From JBDHUW01 sp964642385 (lineage in GTDB: Bacteria; Patescibacteriota; Gracilibacteria; Absconditabacterales; Absconditicoccaceae), in contig CAZXON010000008.1 of NCBI GenBank assembly GCA_964642385.1, forward strand, positions 1-52,567: a stretch of DNA of 52,567 bases, written 5' to 3'. Shown here piece by piece: positions 29,799 through 40,740 of this stretch. Every line of letters starts with the position of its first letter. Within the stretch, counting starts at the first letter, position 1. Position numbers and translations under genes: made by a program. A model generated the notes under the pieces. That model was not told the DNA's origin, did not search any database, and worked only from the letters and a program-made list of their open reading frames with translations.

Positions 29799-30674
29799 AT
29801 GAGAAAAAAAACAATTTCTTTTTCTATTATTGCTTTTGGCATGGTAGCTTTTTTATTTGGTGGTAGTACTTCTATAACACACGCAGCGACACAGCCATAT
29901 CAACAGCTTGCAGACTATGCGATCCAGCTTACAAAGCAATCCACAATTGCTTATGGCACTTATACAATTACCACCGGCTCATCAAATACTGGAATTGCGG
30001 TAGTCTTAGATTCGGCAAAAATTTTAGCGACAGAACAAGATTTTAAGTATCAAGTGAATGTTGCTCGAACAAATTGATTCTCAACATGATCATATACAGG
30101 GTTTCTTAACAAATTAGAAGCATGGAATGCAACATCAAAAATCATTGTAAACAACACGTGATTGGATTTAAACACAAGAGCTGCTGTCATGTTAAGTGAC
30201 GATTTATACACCAGTTACATTCTTCTTCGAAACAATCCAAAATTTAACGACGGTACAATGTGAGTACGAGCACCACTTGTAAGCTGAAATACATCTACAA
30301 ACTGAAGCACAGGCATAGTATTTAGTGGCCTTGTATACTCACCTATTTCTTGGTATCAAACTCTGTGAGGAAAAAAATATTTTACATGGTCGACGCAGGA
30401 TGGTCGCTTTTGGTTTAGCGCTCTTAACAACAAAAATGATATTAGAAAAATGTGATTTAAAGATATCCAATCTCTTTATAACCATCTTGAGTTCCAAAAT
30501 CGTATCATATATATTGCTCCGAATTCAAGAAGATACGCCATATTCAAACAAAATAATGCTTTAAGTTTTGTTATTCGCTTCAGAAGAGACAATTGAACTA
30601 TTAGTGAAAATCAATGGGAGACTATTGAAGACACAAAAGCATATATAAATCAACACAATCAGCCAGTTAAATAA
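29799..30674 (+). CDS. Secreted protein of unknown function
   Basis: This 291-residue protein has a good signal peptide (MRKKTISFSIIAFGMVAFLF..., cleavage after THA at about residue 30). The mature part is Asn/Thr/Ser/Tyr-rich with mixed beta content. A C-terminal stretch (KYFTWSTQDGRFWFSALNN) is followed by a basic region RIIYIAPNSRRYAIFK. There is no membrane anchor or sortase tail. Ten or more TGA-Gly codons are present. A TATACT -10-like box (29781-29786) lies 13 bases before the ATG, so the mRNA may be nearly leaderless. No family is recognised. Confidence 0.65.
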
Positions 30675-30733
30675 TGCACTATAGTTAAAAAATAGAAACT
30701 CACACAACTAAAACAACATATATTATCTGCCTA

Positions 30734-30895
30734 TTATTCTGCTTGTTCTGCTTGTCTTGAATCAGATTCACGTAACAATTCTGCTATCGCATGTATTTCT
30801 TCAGCGGTTGTCGCATTACGAATAAGCTCTTGTAATATCTGTATTCATCTTGATTGCGCTAGCCTTTTCTTTGATGTTGGTTGTGTATCTTCCAT
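30734..30895 (-). CDS. Small helical protein, unknown
   Basis: This 53-residue hydrophilic protein is almost entirely alpha-helical in character (ILQELIRNATTAEEIHAIAE, LLRESDSRQAEQAE). It lies directly downstream of dnaX on the same strand. One TGA-Gly codon is used and the frame ends at TAA. No family is recognised; its position suggests co-transcription with dnaX. Confidence 0.5.
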
Positions 30896-31008
30896 TGTTT
30901 TCTATAAGCAATAAATTTAGCACATATTCCTCTACCTATTATTTTGTGCTATCCCATTCAAGATCAGACAACAATGACGCAAACTGATGATTGTTAGCTG
31001 CGAGTTTT

Positions 31009-32433
31009 TTATAATTTTTTTGCAAGATATTCCTCTTTTGACAATATTACAATCTGCAGTCAGCGATCTACTTCTGTTGCATTTTTAAATGCATTTTCTA
31101 TCTCATTTCGATTCTCTGCTTTTTGTAAAATTGGTCATTGTAGTTTATTAAAAACATATAATATTGCTCATTCTTCATTGTTTTCCAAAACACAAGATGT
31201 TGAAAGGACATTTTTTATGCTGTGTTTAATGTCAGAATTTGCAATCATCGTATCCAAAATTTCCCTTCAAGTCTTTAGAGATCAACCATCCCATGACGCG
31301 ATATCTGCAGGTCAGAGCTGAGAAGGAGATATTTCTTCTTTGGTTATAACTTTATTAACTGGAAGCTCACTTTCTTTTGTTCAAACAGATTTTTTGGATG
31401 AATTTTTGTCTTCATCTATATAATCCTGAGTGTCATCTCCTTTTGAAAGTGCTTTATAAATTTCCATCTTCAACAAAACAGAAGGTATTGGAAAACTCCT
31501 TAAGCCATAAGCAACGTTTTTCAAAATATCTGCACAAATAATAAATCAAGAGGGGTTCTCTTGAAAATGTTCTTCAATATACACCAAACATTGTTTGATA
31601 AAATTTCCTATATCAATACCAGAATCTTGAATTGTATTTACTATATCAAATGTTTTTTTAATATCTTCCTGGAGACACGCTTGAAAAAAACCTTTTATCA
31701 AGGAATCGCTTGCTACTCACAAGAAACTAGAAACATGGTCTTGTGTTATATCCCCCAAAATACTTACTTGATCCACATATTTAATTGCATCACGCACACA
31801 CCCATCAGATATTTTTGCAATACTTATCAAAGCTTCTTCTTCATACCCTATTTTTTCTTTTTCACAGATCATCTGTAAATGTTTGAGAAGGTCTGGAACT
31901 GGCACTTTTTTGAAAGTAAACACCTGACAACGAGAAATAATTGTTTCAGGAACCTTGTGAATTTCTGTTGTTGCCAATATAAAAACAAGGTAGTGAGGTG
32001 GTTCTTCCATTATTTTCAAGAGTGCATTAAACGCATTTTTAGAAAGCATATGCACCTCATCTATAATATATACTTTCTTTTTGAGCGAAGCGGGCGGGTA
32101 AGAAGCTTTATCTAATATCTCCTCTCTTATGTTATCTACCTGTGTATGTGAAGCTGCATCTATTTCAACGATATCTAATGTTTTGCCAGCGTTGATTGAA
32201 AGGCAGTTTTCACATTGGTTACAAGGGTTTCCATCTTGTTGATTCAAACAGTTAATTGCTTTTGCAAAAATACGAGCGCTTGATGTCTTTCACGTACCTC
32301 TTGGGCCATAAAATAAAAAATTATTATGTGCATAATCATCTTGTGAAATTTTGGGTTTTAAAATATTTACAATATGTTCTTGTTTGATAAGATCATTAAA
32401 TGTTTGAGGACGATATTTTATATACAAAGCCAT
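31009..32433 (-). CDS. dnaX: DNA polymerase III clamp-loader subunit gamma/tau
   Basis: DnaX is the AAA+ ATPase that loads the sliding clamp. The 474-residue protein starts MALYIKYRPQTFNDL, the standard start. It has Walker A GPRGTGKTS at about residue 44 (second Gly of the loop is TGA), a four-cysteine zinc module (NPCNQCENC), Walker B IIDEVHML, sensor 1 LATTE and the SRC arginine-finger motif (IISRCQVFTF). Helical domain III follows (about 230-330). The C-terminal 140 residues are short compared with tau. The frame ends KKL-TAA after a run of seven A. One A fewer would extend it by 24 residues to TAA 30939 (see findings). Confidence 0.95.
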
Positions 32434-32561
32434 GATTCATAACGATTAAGAAACAAAAATATCCATCACAAAAATTTGTTATATAGATATGGAAATAATC
32501 ACAAAAAGGTGATATTTTTCCATTATATGATACTCGCTCCATTTTTCAATTAGTATTTTGT

Positions 32562-33308
32562 ATGGAAAAACAATTATCATTGAGTACAGTCTATTGTATG
32601 AGAAACAAATTTAAGTATTTAGTAAAGATTGCTACACTATTGGCGATTTCACTTATGTGCGCAGGGATAATTTTATTATTATTTTTTCCATCTTATCTAA
32701 CAACAATTCTGGAATATGTGAAAGAAATTACAATCTCTCTTGGCTGGAAAAACTACCTAATCGTTGCGATCATTTCCATCATTGAATCTATTCCCTTTTT
32801 TAATGTGATATTCCCAGGAGCAATATTTATCATTATAATTGGTTGATTTGTTGCTCAAACAGACCTTCTTGGAGTAACTGCAGTCGTTATTATTTGCACA
32901 ATTATTGGGGACGGTTTAGCATTTTTGCTCTGAAAACGAAAGTGAGATTCTCTATTATCTGGCTATTGAAGCGCCATTTGAATAACTACCGAACGCCTAA
33001 CAAAATTCAAAAGTATTATGAAAAAAAACGACTCCCTCGCAATCTTTGCAAGTAAATGGACAAATTACACCAGATGAATAATTCCTTTTTTTTCTGGACT
33101 ATCGCATACGAAAAATGCAAGATTTTTTCTATGGAACTCGTTAGGTTCAATTGTTTATTGATCAATCATTGTCTTTTTAGGGAAAATGTTTTTGGGCAAC
33201 TATCAACTTGTCTTGCCCTATTTACGCATCATAGCTGCAATCGTACTAGTTTTAACATGACTTTGGTATCTAATCTCATACTATGTGAACAACCATAAGA
33301 GTAGATAA
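32562..33308 (+). CDS. DedA/SNARE-associated (VTT-domain) membrane protein
   Basis: This 248-residue integral membrane protein has the VTT/DedA layout. An N-terminal helix (about 20-45) precedes a re-entrant region with the family pattern ESIPFFNVIFPGAIFIIIIG and GDGLAFLLGKRKG, then SKWTNYTRGIIPFFSGLSHT and two terminal helices. The signature E...P..PG and F.R..P are recognisable. The family are lipid (undecaprenyl phosphate or phospholipid) scramblases/flippases in several bacteria. The ATG at 32598 is an alternative start. The 3' end overlaps the pseudouridine synthase gene by 26 bases in another frame. Confidence 0.82.
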
Positions 33309-34005
33309 ATATATCGCAAATCTGTGAATCATATCCAGAAGATCAATTTGAAAAGCTATTGCAAGCGGTGCTATTTTGGTAGACTGAAAAAATATTAGTA
33401 AAGGTGACGAAAAGGTATCGTACTGACAGCTGTTGCGCGTCTACGACGAAGAGATTATTATAAAAGATTTTATCTATATCCTATTGTATAAACCAGCTTG
33501 ATATGTGTGTAGTGAGATAGACGAAGGTTGACACGCATCTTACAAAACCCTACTACAAGACTGTCCTTACGCCAATCTTCTTCATGTCGCTGGCAGGTTA
33601 GACTTTGATACCGAATGACTTGTTTTGTGTTCAAATGATGGGCAATTCACGCACAATATCATCTCACCCAAAAAGCATCTTGAGAAAGAGTACTATGTAG
33701 AGACATCAACTCCAATTTCTTCTGAAGATCTAAAAAAACTGGAGCAATGAGTCATCTTAGACGACGGCTACAAAACACTCCCAGCAAAAGCAACCTATGC
33801 ATCTTACAAAAATCCTCCGCATGAAAATTCTATCGATTATAAACAGAAAATTCTCCTCACAATAACCGAAGGAAAATTCCACCAAGTAAAAAGGATGATT
33901 GAAACAATCTGATCTCAGGTAACCTATCTTTGTCGTATGAGAATATGAGATTGGAATATTGAGGATTTAGAAAAAGGAAAATGGAAATATATAGAGATTA
34001 GCTAA
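33283..34005 (+). CDS. RsuA/RluB-type rRNA pseudouridine synthase
   Basis: This 240-residue enzyme isomerises uridine in rRNA. An N-terminal S4 RNA-binding domain (IRVDKYIANLGIISRRSIGK, residues 4-23) is followed by the catalytic domain with VAGRLDFDTEGLVLCSND. The aspartate of GRLDxDTEG is catalytic. TEGKFHQVKRMIETIG is the second family motif, and LEKGKWKYIEIS is the C-terminal strand. Length and motifs fit RsuA/RluB/RluE, and the exact target base cannot be told. Many glycines, including that of DTEG, are TGA. The start ATG lies inside dedA, and its stop overlaps the stop of the converging gene by 8 bases. Confidence 0.88.
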
Positions 34006-34591
34006 TTTTTTGACCCTTGTGAAGAAAAAGAAAAAAAATCATTGATGTTATCGCTCAAAGACCATCTGCAAGCATATCTTTTTGTGCATCCCAAACATCT
34101 CACTGCGAGCCAAGAAAAGCAATCCCTTGTTCTCATCCCGCACTGACAGCATACCATCGTTCAACTATTTCATATACACTTGCTATGGTAAATATTGCAC
34201 ATATTGGAAAGAGCAAAACTATCCGCTTGCGAGAAACTAGATTTTTTTTGTACAGCAGCTCAGCCAAAGGATACGCATAAAATCCAATGATGAAATGTCC
34301 TACTCTATCATACATATTTCTTTCAAATCAGAAAAAATTATTAAATCGATCAAACGGCACACGCTCAAATGTGTAGTAACCTCATATTGTATGCAAAAAA
34401 ATCCATAATGACATTAAAAAATAAGCGAAAGGCGAAAAAGTAAACTTTTTGTATGTCAAAACAAGGACTAGAACAGTAAGTATTACTGGTATATTTTCTG
34501 CTCGCCAAACGCTTCTATCGTATGGGTTTATCGCACAAATCACAAACAAAATAAGATACAAACCCAGAAGGATGAATGGAAACTTTTTCAT
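33998..34591 (-). CDS. YjdF/DUF2238-like membrane protein
   Basis: This 197-residue polytopic protein of about five helices includes ENIPVILTVLVLVLTYKKF, the motif YDRVGHFIIGFYAYPLAELL and YEIVERWYAV. These match the DUF2238 (YjdF) family, whose molecular function is unknown. The conserved DRxxHF and E..E residues in membrane segments are present. The C-terminal segment includes SQGDVWDAQKDMLADGLGA, typical of the family's last conserved block. The gene converges with, and overlaps by 8 bases, the pseudouridine synthase gene. A longer start at 34618 is possible. Confidence 0.72.
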
Positions 34592-34624
34592 GAAAAGAAA
34601 ATAATTATAAAATAACATAAATTT

Positions 34625-37600
34625 CTATTGTACAAATTGTTCTACCTCCAATGTTCATTTCGCTGTATTTCAAGCGCTATCTGTGACCTCGAAGGTTAAT
34701 GGTTGCGGTATTTGAATATTGAGAGATGCTACGCTTCCATTAAACTTTTTCAAAAGAACCCCATTAGTCATGCTAATTTTTCCTCATTTTACCGCAGATA
34801 TATCATCTATAAATAGAACAGTTACCGTATAATCATTTTCAGCATTTTTCACAACAGATATTTTATTATCCAACAATGTTGGAGGTGTCGTATCTGCTCA
34901 CGCGATAGTAACTTCTATCATTTGTTTACCATAACCGCCATCTTGATTTCATGCGATAATAGATATGGTGTGCGTCGTTTTCCCATTATCGGGAATAGTT
35001 ACAGTTTTGATATCAGAGACATTATTTTTCCCCGAGTAAGCATACTCTCCAACGTTTTCACTATCGATTAAAATTCTTACAGTCGCTAGCGGTTTTGTAG
35101 AAGTAACATCAAACCAAATATTTGTTGTGGCGCCGACAGCGATGCCACTTTTTGGCTGTCTAATATTTACCACTACAGAACTATCTTCTTCCAACAAAGC
35201 ACGGTTTGTGCAGATTGTATCTGGCTCTTTAACAACCAAACCAGCAAAATCATTTCATCATTCACTTGCTACGCCGCCCGAACTACTTCCAGTGCCTACG
35301 CTTGTAGCAAACCAATTTATAATATCTTGCAAGTCCATCTGATTTGGCATAAATGAAACCGGCTTAATAATATACGTATCCAATATATCATACCTTGGCG
35401 TCATCTCTGTGACTTTTCCCATACAAGCTTTATCTATTTGAATCGGAGAAAAGGTACTATCTGTTTCGGTTGGCAATGAATTTATATATCCCATAGAAGA
35501 GACTTTATATTGTGCCGGCGTATTATTGCTAGCAAGTTTTCCAGAGAGTTTAGATATCGTTACGTCTTTTACTTCTACAGGAGAGACCTCTTCTGTTGCG
35601 ATCTTCCCCGCTGTCAGAAGTTGTGAGAAAAATTGCCTAAAAGTTTTTCAGTTAACCCAACCCCCATAGGCATTTGCATGCATTGCATTTCCTTGTGTAT
35701 TCCCAGCTCGGAAAATCGCGACTTTCGATGGAGTATATCAGGCCAACCAACCATCCCTTGGAAGTGCCTTTCCTTTTGCGTCTTTCATGTCTGTTGTACC
35801 AGACTTATTTGCATATGTTAATCATTTTATCTTAAAATTGTTTACCCACGCACTAGGCAAATTTGCACTATCTGCAAGTATTTTCCAAATTAGATGTGCA
35901 ACTCATTCTGGAATAATTTGTTTCTGTTGTTTGGGTTGTTTCTGATATAATATTTGTCCATCTGATCATCTAATTTCTAAGATGGGATTTATAGACGCAG
36001 GACGACCCATTGCGCTTAAATGCATATATGCGTTTGCTAGTTCTATCATTTTCAACTCTGCTGAACCGATTGCCATAGGGTATCCATAATCCGCATTTTC
36101 CTTATACGTATCTATACCTATTGAATTGAAAAAAGGCACAAGCTTCTCTTGTCAGCCAACAGAAAAATACATCTTAATTGCTGGAATGTTCCTACTATAC
36201 CCAAGAGCTTTTTTCAATGGCAAAAGTCCCATAAAAGAACCATCATTATTGTTTGGTGTGTCATTTCACACCTTAAATCTCAGATCAAATATTGGCGTAT
36301 CAAGAGTCAATGGCAAACTCATAAATCACAAAGAATATACCAACGGTTTGATAGACGATCACGGTTGTCTAGGTTGTTGAACCATGTCTACCATCCCATC
36401 TATTTCCTCATCATTATAATTAGCAGAACCCACATATGCTAAAACGTCTCCATTGCGAGAATCTAGATAGATAAGAGAACTATTGTTTGCTCCATACGAC
36501 TGGATAGTATTTAAATTATCTAATACGCTTTTTTCTGCTATTTCTTGTGCCTGTGTATCCAGTGTTGTTTTGATTGTTAATCATCATTTTGCCAAATCCT
36601 CATCAGTGTAACAAACCGGGATCGTTTTGCCTTCTCCACACGATGCGTTTTTTATAAATTCTTGTACCCAAAAAACGAAGTGTGGTGATTTTATATTGAT
36701 AGCAACCTTTTTAAATACATATGATACTCCATCAACAACAGCTGTTTTTACTTGAGACTCATCAATGTTTTTATCTTCAAATAACCTTGATAGTACATAA
36801 TCTTTTCTACCAGGAGAATAGGTAACATCATAATCCTCTCATGAAAAAGCAAAAGAGAATTTACCTATATCCTTTAGCCAATTATTTACACCATCTGAAG
36901 AGCGCGCAATAGAACTATTTGACTCCTTTAGAGCCACCAAAAATTTTTCTTTTGCTAAAGCTATTGCTCAGGTACTTTCAACCGCGTCATCTGATCACTT
37001 AGTTCTTATTTTTAAAGAACCTATTAGTCCATCTACATTTCTATATGGATTATAACTACCTGGAAGTTGATATGTAGCCGCCAAAACAGCAGATTCAAAA
37101 ACAGTTAAATCTTTAGATGATTTTCCAAAATATGTATTTGATGCAGCTTCAACTCCATACGCATTATTACCCAAGAAAACATAATTCATATACATTTCAA
37201 GTATTTTTTCTTTTACCGCCTTATCCAATTCTGCACCTTTCAGTTTTGGGTTTTGTTTTTTAACTTCATCTTGTAAGTATCCATCAATTCTCGTCGCCAA
37301 AACCATTTCTTTTAACTTTCTGGAAATTGTCTTTTCATTTGTTAAAAGCATATTTTTGATGAGTTGTTGCGTGATTGTGGATCCACCAGGTCACTGTAAA
37401 CTTCACTTAAGTATACTCTTTCCAACCGCCCTCACAAGTCACCCCATGTCAATACCTGCATTTTCCCAGAAGTTTTTATCTTCTGCTGAAACTGTTGCAT
37501 TTACTAAATTTGGAGATATATCAGAAAAATTTACATATTGTCTATTTTGATCGTAGACCTTATAAAGCGTATTCCCGTCTCTATCAGTGATGTTGGTTGA

Positions 37601-37861
37601 CAAAGAAAATCAGTCTTTGATTTTATCAAACGTTGGTAAATCTTTTAGTATTGCTACATAAAATCGCAAGAATCAAACTAAAAAAAGCAAAATAAGGATA
37701 AATAAAACACCTTTCCATCGTCATCCAAAACGTGAGAAAAAATTACGAACTTTTTCTCGACCTGAGAAATGCCCTAAGGAATTGCGACCTACGCGAGGTA
37801 ACGAAGAACGATTTAATATTTTTTTAGAGCGAAATTGCTGATTTTTTGAGTAGTATTGCAT
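34625..37861 (-). CDS. Class A penicillin-binding protein (PBP1A-like) with Ig-like tail
   Basis: This bifunctional peptidoglycan glycosyltransferase/transpeptidase is 1078 residues long. A basic cytoplasmic tail and membrane helix (about 50-70) come first. A GT51 domain with SAEDKNFWENAGID and GPGGSTITQQLIKN follows (about 110-290). The transpeptidase domain has SxxK in QPGSSIKP (about residue 502), SxN in YSRNIP and KSGTT. After the catalytic domains come about 250 residues with two beta-sandwich modules (VVVNIRQPKSGIAVGATTN; DTTPPTLLDNKISVV), resembling Ig-like/PASTA-replacing extensions. TGA encodes Gly in the active-site PGSSIK loop. It lies 33 bases upstream of the YjdF-like gene and 121 bases downstream of the LysM/CHAP gene. 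Confidence 0.93.
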
Positions 37862-37982
37862 AATTCAAAATGAACAGATAAATTGTTCTGCAACTATACA
37901 TTTTTATAATCTAATTGCGACTAAAAATATAAAAAAAAATTGCACACCTTAAGTATGCAATCTTTCTAAAGTATATATGTTT

Positions 37983-39131
37983 TTAGTAAATATATCACAC
38001 GATACCGCTTGTTGAGACAACACGTTTTGTGACGATGTATCTTCATTTATAATTCATATCTGAAATAACCAACTTATCATCATCCACCTTTTCAACAATT
38101 CCAACATGTCCATATCCACTTACACCTACACCTGGAGCAAAAACTATAATTGCACCAACTTTTGGAGTTTTCCCAACTTTGTTTCCTGCTGCGGCAGCGT
38201 TAGTATACCACGCATTTGCATTTCATCTAAATGTACGATCTGCATTGTTAAATATATCTGGTCTTCTTGATGCAGCATAACTTGTACAGTTACCAGCAGC
38301 AAATCATGCATAACCACCATCTTTTTGAAACCAGCTTGATAGTATCGTCCCTTTATTATATTCAATAGTAGACGTACTTGTGCTTACGATTTCAGCAGCC
38401 GGTTTCGCAGTTGCTTTTTTCGTATTTTCAGTTGGTTTTGGATTATTAGATGGAACTGTTGGTTTTGTAGTTGGCTTGTTTGTGTTTTTTGCAACGGCAG
38501 TTTGTGTTGGCTTGGTTGGTTCTGGTGCGGGGTTTGGATCTTCTAAAATTCCTTTTTTAATAGCGTCTTTTTCAGTCAAAGTCAAAAACAATTCGTCTCC
38601 TTTGCGAAGGATCGTTTTTGCATCTGCAATGTTATTTAATGATTTGATATCTTCTACATTAAGATTATAATGATTTGCAAATTCTTCTACAGAAGTTTGA
38701 TTTGCCATAGCAATAATAATACCCGGAAGCTCACTAATAGTTAGCCTTCCTACTGCAATACCATCTTTATTTACAATTGTTCAATTCTTCACATCTACAT
38801 CACCCGCCAAATTATTTACTCTTTTAATATTATCTACTGTTGTTCAAACCTCTTGTGCTATCGTTACCAGTGTATCTCATTGTTTGATAACATACGTTAT
38901 GTTACCATTGTGTTGTGTGTCATCAATGATTACGTTGTCCAATGCAATAGCAGTAGATGGAGCTCATTTAGTAGAAGTAGTATCTACAAAATTTGCTTTT
39001 ACTCCAGAGGATTCTAGTACAACTTCGAACTGATCCGCATAGATAACAAGATAGTTGAATCACAATAAACAAAGAATGGTAATGAAAATTTTAGTTACAT
39101 TTTTACGTTTAGGGTAGCTGTGTTTGACCAT
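37983..39131 (-). CDS. LysM and CHAP domain cell-wall hydrolase
   Basis: This 382-residue exported protein has an N-terminal signal/anchor (KIFITILCLLGFNYLVIYA) and two LysM repeats (about 75-125, YVIKQGDTLVTIAQEVGTT; and about 140-190, ANQTSVEEFANHYNLN). A Pro/Thr/Lys-rich linker (about 205-265) leads to a CHAP amidase domain with NCTSYAASRRP (catalytic Cys) and GYGHVGIVEKV (catalytic His). CHAP enzymes cut peptidoglycan peptides or the Mur-Ala amide bond; LysM binds the glycan. The neighbour PBP1A suggests a role in wall growth. The tRNA-Ser gene is 20 bases upstream in the same direction, so both may share a transcript. Confidence 0.9.
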
Positions 39132-39150
39132 AGAACCGAAAGATAATAAA

Positions 39151-39240
39151 TGGCGGAGAGGGAGGGATTCGAACCCACGGTCCCCGTAAAGGGACATCTG
39201 TTTTCAAGACAGGCGCATTCAACCACTCTGCCACCTCTCC
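39151..39240 (-). tRNA. tRNA-Ser, anticodon UGA
   Basis: This class II tRNA of 90 nt has an encoded CCA. The acceptor is GGAGAGG/CCTCTCC with discriminator G, the anticodon loop is CTTGAAA (anticodon TGA, reads UCA), there is a long variable arm (GTCCCTTTACGGGGAC), and the T arm is GTGGG-TTCGAAT-CCC(T). A -10-like TATGAT lies upstream on the minus strand. Despite the anticodon sequence TGA, this is an ordinary UCA-reading serine tRNA, not the UGA decoder. Confidence 0.93.
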
Positions 39241-39512
39241 GCAAGAGTGTAATCATACAAAAGCAATCTTTGATATTTTGCTATTGGGGTTGAATGAAAA
39301 TATCCATATGGATACCCTCAACATAATAGGATTTCCTGAGCGTTTTTCAAGGAATTTTCTAATCAACAATTATATAGGCACAAAGCTTGTTTAGGAGCAA
39401 TATACCGATATTATTAGCAACAAATAGCCAAAGTTGTGTTTTTTTTGGAATAAAAAACCAAAACTATTAAATCAACACGACTTGCAATCAAGGTTCTCTT
39501 CGATAAAATAGT

Positions 39513-39518
39513 TATACT
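39513..39518 (+). promoter_or_regulatory. Probable -10 box of def
   Basis: TATACT lies 25 bases before the def start. The rest of the 300-base gap 39241-39542 shows only AT-rich sequence and no ORF. Confidence 0.4.
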
Positions 39519-39542
39519 ATTAATAATTTAGCGAAAAATAAG

Positions 39543-40040
39543 ATGGAAAAAAAACATACTCTATTAACAGGAATCAGAAATGAGGTTCTGAGATCTCACA
39601 GTTTACCAGTCAAAAAAATAACCAAAAGCGTTAAAGAATTTTGTAACATTTTGATGGAAAACCTTTATAAGTACGATTGAGTTGGTCTCGCTGCGCCACA
39701 AATTGGAGAGTTACAAAGAATTATCGCTGTAACATTTTGGAAAGAAAGTTGAGAAAATGGAGAAATAATTTCACAAACTGGCGAGGAAGTTATGATAAAT
39801 CCGATTATAACCTCAAAATCCAAAGAAACATATTTGTTTGAAGAAGCCTGTCTTTCTGTGCCTGGAAGGAAATGAAATGTACTAAGACATCGCCATATAA
39901 AAGTAGAATATCAAACAGTTGATGGGAAAAAACACGAGAAAAAATTTTCTAATATGAATGCTGTCGTTATCCAACACGAAATAGACCACCTAGACGGTAA
40001 ACTTTTTGTTGATCAGTTGGTTGAAGAGATATTTGATTAA
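39543..40040 (+). CDS. def: Peptide deformylase
   Basis: This metalloenzyme removes the N-formyl group from nascent proteins. Its 165 residues are a normal length. All three motifs are present: motif I GVGLAAPQIG (about residues 47-56, first Gly encoded by TGA), motif II EACLSVPG (metal-binding Cys; the usual EGCLS has Ala for Gly) and motif III QHEIDHLDG (two metal-binding His and catalytic Glu). Other TGA codons fall at turn positions. It stands alone, followed by a hairpin-forming sequence and a converging small gene. Confidence 0.95.
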
Positions 40041-40129
40041 ATCACATATAAGAAAAAAGTGACACAAGAGCTTTTGTTTTTAGAAAACAAAGATTATCGT
40101 CACTCCAATTTTGACCTATATAAACATTT

Positions 40130-40333
40130 TTATGCGTCCTGTGAAACTTCTTCTTCTGAAGGACCATTGGGATTTTCTCCTTGAGAAAGAGAATCAATAA
40201 ATCCACCTACGAGAATAGCAATCACATCTTCGTCTTTCTCAACGCTTTGTCAAGTCATTTCCTTAAACACTTCTTTCAACCTTTGTATTGCGTTGTACAA
40301 ATCCTCAGGTATTTCGATTGTTTTTATTTCCAT
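40130..40333 (-). CDS. Small acidic protein, unknown
   Basis: This 67-residue protein begins with a beta strand and helix (MEIKTIEIPEDLYNAIQRLK). That resembles the start of ribbon-helix-helix or small regulatory proteins ('IxIPEeLy..I'). An acidic C-terminal tail follows (GENPNGPSEEEVSQDA). The RHH resemblance is weak. One TGA-Gly codon is used, and the gene converges with def. Confidence 0.55.
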
Positions 40334-40460
40334 TATGATACTATTAAAGATAAATTACCGTTATTATAAAGATAAAAAATCAAAATACAACAATTTTTTA
40401 TTGTAAATACAAAGCAAATAAGTACAAACTAAGATACCACTCGATAATCAAAGCTAGTGT

Positions 40461-40537
40461 GGCACTATGCCGGAGTGGTCTAACGGCGGGATCTGCAAAG
40501 TCTTCGTTCGTGGGTTCGAATCCCACTGGTGCCTCCA
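40461..40537 (+). tRNA. tRNA-Cys, anticodon GCA
   Basis: The acceptor is GGCACTA/TGGTGCC with U73 (the cysteine identity base) and an encoded CCA. The anticodon loop is CTGCAAA (anticodon GCA), on a weak GU-containing stem. The T arm is GTGGG-TTCGAAT-CCCAC and the variable loop is short. Length is 77 nt. Confidence 0.92.
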
Positions 40538-40547
40538 TTTATAGTTT

Positions 40548-40570
40548 ACAACCCAATGGGTTGTTTTTTT
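40548..40570 (+). terminator. Rho-independent terminator after tRNA-Cys
   Basis: A perfect 7-bp stem ACAACCC-AAT-GGGTTGT is followed by a T-run. Confidence 0.88.
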
Positions 40571-40740
40571 AATTATAGAAAAAAAATAAATAAAATTATA
40601 AATAGTAAATCACTCTCTGCGTTATGTTATATCTTCAAAATAGACAAAATATTTTGGTTTAGAGTTGTGTTTTATTATTTCTTGCAATAAGATACGATTC
40701 CGATATAGATACATATATCTTTTGTCATTTTTTTAAACTC

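Noticed and set aside
39151..39240. tRNA with anticodon TGA as the decoder of TGA codons
   Set aside because: An anticodon UGA reads UCA (serine), and the long variable arm is that of tRNA-Ser. A decoder of UGA needs anticodon UCA, which is not in the window.
40050..40125. Hairpin after def as a terminator
   Set aside because: GTGAC...GTCAC and CTTTTGTTTT...AAAACAAAG can pair, but no T-run follows; it may only be an inverted repeat.
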